Source: Caldisericota bacterium (lineage in GTDB: Bacteria > Bipolaricaulota > Bipolaricaulia > Bipolaricaulales > Bipolaricaulaceae). From it: a stretch of DNA of 8,815 nt. The position numbers and the translations under genes were made by a program. Of this stretch, positions 5,627 through 8,815 are shown in pieces; the first letter of the stretch is position 1, and every line of letters begins with the position of its first letter. The DNA is taken from assembly GCA_013151115.1 (NCBI GenBank), contig JAADIW010000108.1, forward strand, positions 1 through 8,815, given 5' to 3'. The notes under the pieces are model-generated. The model was given only the letters and a program-made list of their open reading frames with translations, was not told where the DNA came from and did not search any database.

Positions 5627-7048
5627 ATGCGTAAGTGGACGACGATCGGCGTGTTTCTGGCGTTGATAGTGGGGATGGGCCTCACGGCCTTGGCCCAGAC
5701 CGACGTACAGGAGTCCATCGCGGCCTCCGGACAGGCGGCCATCCACGCCGCCATCGACCGGGTGGCCCCGGCGGTGGTCCGGGTCGAGGCCGTGACCAAA
5801 CGGACCTACCCCTGGGAAAGATTCGAATGGTTCTGGCGGTTCTTCGGTGAGCCCCCGCTTCCCGAGCGCAAGGTGACCTCGTTGGGCTCGGGATTCGTGA
5901 TCGAGTTCGGGGGGAAGAAGTACGTCCTCACCAACAACCACGTGGTCGACGAGGCCGAGGAAGTCCGGGTCATCTCCCAGGACGGGAAAATCCGCCGGGC
6001 CGAGGTCTTGGGGGCCGATGAGATGCTCGACGTAGCTGTCCTCGAGGTGGAGGGCGCCGATGACCTCCCCGCCGCCCCCATCGGCGATTCCGACGCCCTG
6101 CGGGTGGGGGACTGGGTGATCGCCATCGGTAACCCCTTGGGGTTCGACTACACCGTGACCCTAGGGATCGTCTCGGCCCTCAACCGCGACGTTCCCCGGC
6201 CCGACGACCGCGGGTACTTCCGCCGCATGATCCAGACCGACGCCGCCATCAACCCCGGCAATTCCGGGGGTCCCCTGGTGAACGCCCGTGGCGAGGTTGT
6301 GGGGATGAACACCCTCATCGCCCGCATGAGCTCCCAGGGCATCGCCATCGAGGGGATCAACTTCGCCGTCCCCATAAACGAGATCATGCGGGTCCTCCCC
6401 CAGCTCATATCCAAGGGCGCGGTGACCAGGGCCTGGCTCGGGGTGTACATCCAGGACCTCACGCCCCAGCTCGCGGCCCAGTTCGGGGTGGAGCCCGGAT
6501 CGGGGGTGCTGGTGTCCGATGTGATCCCCGGTAGTCCCGCGGAGGAGGCCGGGATCCAGCGCGGCGACATCATCACCGCCGTCGATGGAAAACCGGTCCG
6601 CGACACGAACGAGCTCCAGCTCGAGATCATGTACCGCCGTCCCGGGGACCAGGTGACGGTGGAGCTCATCAGGGAGGGCAAGCAGCTCACGGTTCAGGTG
6701 GTGTTGGGGGTGCGCCCCACCGAGGAGGAGCTCGCCCGGATGACGCCCGGGGAGGGAACCGAACAAGAGAAGTACTTCGGCATGGTCCTCCGCGAACTCA
6801 CGCCGGAGCTGGCGCGACAGTACCGTGTCCCCGCCGGGGTCGAGGGGCTCCTGGTGGTCTCCGTGCGGGACGGTTCCCGGGCGGACTGGGCCGGGGTCGC
6901 GAAGGGCGATGTGATCATCGAGGTGAACCGCAAGCCGGTCCGGAGCCTCGCGGAGTGGAAGGCGATCATAGACTCCCTCCCGCCCGACGCCCAGATCCTC
7001 CTCACGGTGGTGCGGGAGGGGAGGACCCTCTTCTTGGTGCTTCCCTGA
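5627..7048 (+). CDS. Do-family serine endopeptidase (HtrA/DegP-like)
   Basis: A 473-residue exported quality-control protease, full length for the DegP/DegQ class. A signal peptide spans about 1-23 (basic RK, hydrophobic core, cleavage after ALA before QTDVQ). The trypsin-like domain (about 40-265) has the full triad: His105 in LTNNHVVD, Asp135 in DEMLDVAVLE, and Ser213 in NPGNSGGPLV. PDZ1 spans about 268-362 (LGVYIQ; GSPAEEAGIQRGDIITAVDGKPV). PDZ2 spans about 384-473 (GLLVVSVRDGSRADWAGVAKGDVIIEVNRKPV) and ends the protein. It should degrade or chaperone misfolded envelope proteins. The start is the ATG at 5627 with a strong SD, GGAGG, at 5617-5621. It sits alone between divergent Mut7-C and the tRNA cluster. 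DegP versus DegQ versus MucD cannot be separated from sequence alone, so no symbol is given. Confidence 0.96.
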   Translation: MRKWTTIGVFLALIVGMGLTALAQTDVQESIAASGQAAIHAAIDRVAPAVVRVEAVTKRTYPWERFEWFWRFFGEPPLPERKVTSLGSGFVIEFGGKKYVLTNNHVVDEAEEVRVISQDGKIRRAEVLGADEMLDVAVLEVEGADDLPAAPIGDSDALRVGDWVIAIGNPLGFDYTVTLGIVSALNRDVPRPDDRGYFRRMIQTDAAINPGNSGGPLVNARGEVVGMNTLIARMSSQGIAIEGINFAVPINEIMRVLPQLISKGAVTRAWLGVYIQDLTPQLAAQFGVEPGSGVLVSDVIPGSPAEEAGIQRGDIITAVDGKPVRDTNELQLEIMYRRPGDQVTVELIREGKQLTVQVVLGVRPTEEELARMTPGEGTEQEKYFGMVLRELTPELARQYRVPAGVEGLLVVSVRDGSRADWAGVAKGDVIIEVNRKPVRSLAEWKAIIDSLPPDAQILLTVVREGRTLFLVLP

Positions 7049-7064
7049 ACCGGCGGGGCCCGGG

Positions 7065-7070
7065 TATAAT
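7065..7070 (+). promoter_or_regulatory. -10 element of the tRNA cluster promoter
   Basis: A perfect TATAAT lies 12 bases before the tRNA-Pro 5' end, which would put the transcription start about six bases before the mature tRNA. No good -35 is seen at 16-18 bases (TTCCCT at 7041-7046 or TCCCTG at 7042-7047). The preceding bases include the htrA stop, so the promoter is squeezed into the 3' end of htrA. Confidence 0.6.
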
Positions 7071-7082
7071 CAGGGAGGCGGT

Positions 7083-7160
7083 CGGAGAGTAGCGCAGCCT
7101 GGTTAGCGCGCAGCGTTCGGGACGCTGAGGTCGCCGGTTCGAATCCGGCCTCTCCGACCA
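7083..7160 (+). tRNA. tRNA-Pro (CGG)
   Basis: A full cloverleaf by eye. Acceptor CGGAGAG (7083-7089) pairs with CTCTCCG (7150-7156). The D-stem is GCGC/GCGC. The anticodon stem CAGCG/CGCTG carries loop TTCGGGA, with CGG at 7118-7120. The T-stem GCCGG/CCGGC carries TTCGAAT. Discriminator A and an encoded CCA (7158-7160) follow. The C1-G72 pair and A73 are typical of tRNA-Pro. It reads CCG codons and is first in the cluster. Confidence 0.96.
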
Positions 7161-7171
7161 ACTCTCCGCGG

Positions 7172-7245
7172 GCGGGTATAGCTCAATGGTAGAGCGCTGG
7201 CCTTCCAAGCCAGTGACGCGGGTTCGATTCCCGCTACCCGCTCCA
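7172..7245 (+). tRNA. tRNA-Gly (TCC)
   Basis: Acceptor GCGGGTA (7172-7178) pairs with TACCCGC (7235-7241). The D-stem is GCTC/GAGC. The anticodon stem CTGGC/GCCAG carries loop CTTCCAA, with TCC at 7204-7206. The T-stem GCGGG/CCCGC carries TTCGATT. Discriminator T and an encoded CCA (7243-7245) follow. It lies 11 bases after tRNA-Pro and reads GGA/GGG. Confidence 0.96.
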
Positions 7246-7250
7246 GTCGG

Positions 7251-7315
7251 TGATGGGGTGATATGTGATCGGGAATGGGCCCCGTGTCCCGCTACACGTC
7301 ACCGGTCACCCATCA
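7251..7315. repeat. inverted degenerate heptad array, spacer A (Gly-Arg)
   Basis: Nearly the whole spacer before tRNA-Arg(TCT) consists of 7-base units. On the plus strand: TGATGGG (7251-7257), one extra G, then TGATATG, TGATCGG and GAATGGG to 7279. On the minus strand, reading in from 7315: TGATGGG, TGACCGG, TGACGTG, TAGCGGG and ACACGGG down to 7281. The two arms converge on C7280 and are imperfectly complementary, so the spacer could fold as a long irregular hairpin. The consensus is close to TGACGGG. Confidence 0.7.
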
Positions 7316-7324
7316 TCGGGGGAT

Positions 7325-7398
7325 GCGCCCGTAGCTCAATTGGACAGAGCAGCGGCCTTCTAAGCCGCAGGTTGGGGGTTCGAGTCCTCCCGGGCGCG
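7325..7398 (+). tRNA. tRNA-Arg (TCT)
   Basis: Acceptor GCGCCCG (7325-7331) pairs with CGGGCGC (7391-7397). The D-stem is GCTC/GAGC. The anticodon stem GCGGC/GCCGC carries loop CTTCTAA, with TCT at 7359-7361. The T-stem GGGGG/CCTCC has one G-U pair, and the loop is TTCGAGT. The discriminator is G, and no CCA is encoded (GGAGAG follows), so CCA must be added by an enzyme. It reads AGA/AGG and is nearly identical to tRNA-Arg(TCG) downstream. Confidence 0.95.
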
Positions 7399-7401
7399 GG
7401 A

Positions 7402-7477
7402 GAGGAGCGTAGCTCAACGGCAGAGCACCGCGCTGTGGACGCGGTGGTTGCGGGTTCGAGTCCCGTCGCTCCTCCCA
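7402..7477 (+). tRNA. tRNA-His (GTG)
   Basis: Acceptor AGGAGCG (7403-7409) pairs with CGCTCCT (7467-7473). The extra G-1 (7402) typical of tRNA-His is encoded and faces C73 (7474). The anticodon stem CCGCG/CGCGG carries loop CTGTGGA, with GTG at 7435-7437. The T-stem GCGGG/CCCGT carries TTCGAGT. CCA (7475-7477) is encoded. Only three bases separate it from tRNA-Arg(TCT), so the two must be cut from a common transcript. Confidence 0.96.
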
Positions 7478-7485
7478 GGGATCCA

Positions 7486-7541
7486 TGACGGGTGACGCGT
7501 GACGGAAGGGTGTCCCTCACTTGTAGCCCGTTACGCGTCAC
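7486..7541. repeat. inverted heptad array with 14-bp stem, spacer B (His-Arg)
   Basis: On the plus strand TGACGGG, TGACGCG and TGACGGA abut exactly (7486-7506). On the minus strand, reading in from 7540, TGACGCG, TAACGGG, CTACAAG and TGAGGGA abut down to 7513. Bases 7492-7505 pair with 7528-7541 over 14 positions with a single G-U. A small AGGG-TGT-CCCT hairpin (7507-7517) sits inside the loop. It uses the same unit and layout as the spacer before the other tRNA-Arg. It could act in RNA processing or termination, or be a degenerate mobile repeat. Confidence 0.75.
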
Positions 7542-7548
7542 GGGATCT

Positions 7549-7622
7549 GCGCCCGTAGCTCAATTGGACAGAGCATCGGCCTTCGGAGCCGAGGGTTGGG
7601 GGTTCGAGTCCTCCCGGGCGCG
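7549..7622 (+). tRNA. tRNA-Arg (TCG)
   Basis: Acceptor GCGCCCG (7549-7555) pairs with CGGGCGC (7615-7621). The D-stem is GCTC/GAGC. The anticodon stem TCGGC/GCCGA carries loop CTTCGGA, with TCG at 7583-7585. The T-stem GGGGG/CCTCC carries TTCGAGT. The discriminator is G, and CCA is not encoded (ATAATC follows). It reads CGA/CGG. It is the last gene of the cluster, and no clear intrinsic terminator with a T-run follows. Confidence 0.95.
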
Positions 7623-7631
7623 ATAATCCGC

Positions 7632-7662
7632 TTGCGGCCTCCCCCGCATGAAGTGCTATAAT
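7632..7662 (+). promoter_or_regulatory. extended -10 promoter of the substrate-binding-protein gene
   Basis: TGCTATAAT (7654-7662) is a perfect TATAAT with the TGN extension. TTGCGG (7632-7637) is a partial -35 at a long 19-base spacing, which an extended -10 can tolerate. Transcription would begin near 7669, leaving a leader of about 150 bases. Confidence 0.6.
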
Positions 7663-7668
7663 CGTCTT

Positions 7669-7820
7669 TCGTGAGGTGCAAACGGAGAGCGGTCTCCTCC
7701 CTGTATGGCGGTCTCCATCGTGACCCGTTAAGCCCCGTTCCCCGTATCGGGGGAAGGAGGTGAGAGAAGGGAGCAGAGAAGCCCGATTCCGGCGATCAAG
7801 TGCGGCGAAAGGAGGTAGGT
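7669..7820 (+). other. structured 5' leader with two Shine-Dalgarno sequences
   Basis: About 150 bases lie between the predicted start and the ATG. Visible structure: hairpin GGAGA-GCGG-TCTCC (7684-7697); a direct repeat GCGGTCTCC at 7689-7697 and 7708-7716; a small ATGG/CCAT hairpin around 7705-7718; and a strong hairpin TTCCCCG-TAT-CGGGG(G)AA (7738-7755). AAGGAGGTGA (7754-7763) starts at that hairpin's 3' end and has no start codon in range. The working SD is AAAGGAGGT (7808-7816), with GGAGG 5 bases before the ATG at 7821. I do not recognise a known riboswitch class. Confidence 0.5.
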
Positions 7821-8815
7821 ATGCGCAAGGTCGGTGTCCTTTTGGTGCTCTTCGGGTTCTTCTTGGGCATCGGGGTAGGGGCACAGACGATCGAGAAGGT
7901 GGTCATCGGCCTCTCCGCGCCTCCCCGGACCATGGATCCCCATGGATCAGACGCCGACTCCAACCTATCGATCATGAGCAATATCTTCGAGGGGTTGGCG
8001 CGCCGGGATGTGAACGGAAACTTGCTGCCGGCCTTGGCGGTCTCATGGGAGCGGGTGGATCCCTATACCTGGAGGTTCTATCTCCGCAAGGGCGTAAAGT
8101 TCCACAACGGGAATGATTTCACATGGGAAGACGTCGCCTTCACCTTCGAGCGCTTGAAGGATCCCGGTGTCTCCGAGTTCTTGGCCACGGGCCAATTAGT
8201 GAAATCCGTGCAGCCGGTGGACGGCGACCCGTGGGTGATCGACATCGTGACCACTCGCCCGGTAGCTTGGTTCGTGCAGAACATGCATCAGATCTTCATC
8301 ATGGACAAGGAGTCCACCGAAGCCCGCTCCCAAGGGGAGGTGGCCTCGTACCCCATCGGCACCGGGCCTTATAAGTTCGTGGAATGGATCCGGGGCGATC
8401 ACCTCACGCTCGTGGCCAACGAGGACTACTGGGGAGGCCCGCCCCCGGTCAAGAAGGTCATCTTCAAGGAGATCGTGGATTCCTTCACCCGGCTCGCGGC
8501 CATCGAGACGGGTACCGTGGACATCATCCAGGACATTCCTCTGGAGCTCTTCGACCGGGCCAAGGCCAATCCAAACCTCATTATCGTCACCCGGCCGGCC
8601 CGGCGCGGGATGTTCCTGGGGATGAAGCAGACCCCCGAGTACCCTATGCACGATGTACGGGTGCGCAAGGCGATCTACATGGCCATCAATGTCCAAGAAC
8701 TCATCGAGAAGGTGATGTTCGGCCACGCGAGTCCCGCGGCCCAGATCGCTGATCCGCCCACCGTGGGTTACAATCCTGAGATAAAGCGCTTCCCCTACGA
8801 CCCCGAAGAGGCGAA
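7821..8815 (+). CDS. ABC transporter family 5 substrate-binding protein (partial)
   Basis: An open frame of 331 codons that runs off the window's 3' edge; family members usually have about 500-600 residues. The N-terminus MRKVGVLLVLFGFFLGIGVGA is a signal peptide, with likely cleavage before QTIEK; no lipobox Cys is seen. The mature start has the SBP_bac_5 (PF00496) features: VVIGLSAPPRTMDPHGSDADS; then IFEGLARRDVNGNLLPALAVSWE; a TWRFYLRKGVKFHNGNDFTWEDV stretch split by the usual W-x-F-x-L-R-x-G-V pattern; PIGTGPYKFVEW; and ANEDYWGG with VKKVIF after it. Such proteins capture peptides, nickel or sugars outside the membrane for an ABC importer. The ligand cannot be told from this part. The permease and ATPase genes would be expected downstream, outside the window. 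Confidence 0.93.
   Translation, partial: MRKVGVLLVLFGFFLGIGVGAQTIEKVVIGLSAPPRTMDPHGSDADSNLSIMSNIFEGLARRDVNGNLLPALAVSWERVDPYTWRFYLRKGVKFHNGNDFTWEDVAFTFERLKDPGVSEFLATGQLVKSVQPVDGDPWVIDIVTTRPVAWFVQNMHQIFIMDKESTEARSQGEVASYPIGTGPYKFVEWIRGDHLTLVANEDYWGGPPPVKKVIFKEIVDSFTRLAAIETGTVDIIQDIPLELFDRAKANPNLIIVTRPARRGMFLGMKQTPEYPMHDVRVRKAIYMAINVQELIEKVMFGHASPAAQIADPPTVGYNPEIKRFPYDPEEA

Noticed and set aside
5495..5941. 150-residue N-terminal extension of the Mut7-C gene
   Set aside because: It is antisense to htrA with no recognisable fold. The ubiquitin-like domain starts at the ATG pair 5494/5491.
6148..6766. 180- and 201-codon minus-strand frames under htrA
   Set aside because: They are antisense to the fully supported protease, with no family features; the His/Gly/Asp-rich composition is typical of shadow frames.
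7049..7064. possible terminator after htrA (CCGG...CCCGG)
   Set aside because: The stem is short and no T-run follows. The region instead carries the TATAAT of the tRNA promoter.
7083..7622. CRISPR-like array in the tRNA region
   Set aside because: The near-identical repeated blocks are the two tRNA-Arg genes and the spacers are unequal. The periodicity is 7 bases, not 55-75.
7760..8116. 118-codon plus-strand frame from GTG 7760 after the orphan SD
   Set aside because: The GTG overlaps the SD itself, so it could not be used. The frame then runs out of phase through the substrate-binding-protein gene.

Overview
This is a GC-rich, very compact bacterial window. It carries ftsEX-type, prmC, ispD, htrA and peptide-binding-protein genes plus a five-gene tRNA cluster, all ordinary bacterial housekeeping content. 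GTG and TTG starts, many 4-base start/stop overlaps and two overlapping convergent gene pairs point to a streamlined genome. The ubiquitin-like/Mut7-C RNase gene and the overall style recall deep-branching, often thermophilic lineages (Bipolaricaulota would be one guess). That placement is inference and cannot be settled from the window.

Layout. (1) Positions 54-1103, plus strand: a multi-pass membrane protein of the LPG-synthase TM / flippase-like family. (2) Positions 1051-3436, minus strand: a tightly overlapped trio prmC-ftsE-ftsX, whose last gene overlaps the tail of the membrane protein. The FtsE-like ATPase keeps Walker A but has altered Q-loop, signature, catalytic Glu and switch His positions. 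(3) A divergent promoter region near 3465-3535. From it run, on the plus strand, a small TolB-like propeller lipoprotein and ispD (isoprenoid MEP pathway), joined by a GTGA overlap. (4) Positions 4700-5494, minus strand: a Mut7-C ubiquitin/RNase protein converging on ispD. A possible 37-codon CxxC peptide lies just upstream and overlaps it by ATGA. (5) Positions 5627-7048, plus strand: a periplasmic Do-family (HtrA/DegP) protease with two PDZ domains. (6) Positions 7083-7622, plus strand: tRNA-Pro(CGG), tRNA-Gly(TCC), tRNA-Arg(TCT), tRNA-His(GTG) and tRNA-Arg(TCG). (7) A promoter and a structured 5' leader, then a family 5 (peptide/nickel-type) ABC substrate-binding protein that runs off the window at 8815.

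Many products act at the cell envelope: the flippase-like protein, FtsEX, the propeller lipoprotein, HtrA and the solute-binding lipo/periplasmic protein. They mix with translation functions (PrmC release-factor methylation, tRNAs).

The least explained structure is in the tRNA cluster. Both spacers that precede a tRNA-Arg are built almost wholly of degenerate 7-base units (consensus TGACGGG) arranged as converging inverted arrays. The two tRNA-Arg genes differ at only five positions, all in the anticodon arm or its junction, so spacer plus tRNA-Arg looks like a duplicated module. The degenerate FtsE and an orphan perfect Shine-Dalgarno sequence in the last gene's leader are the other points most worth checking.
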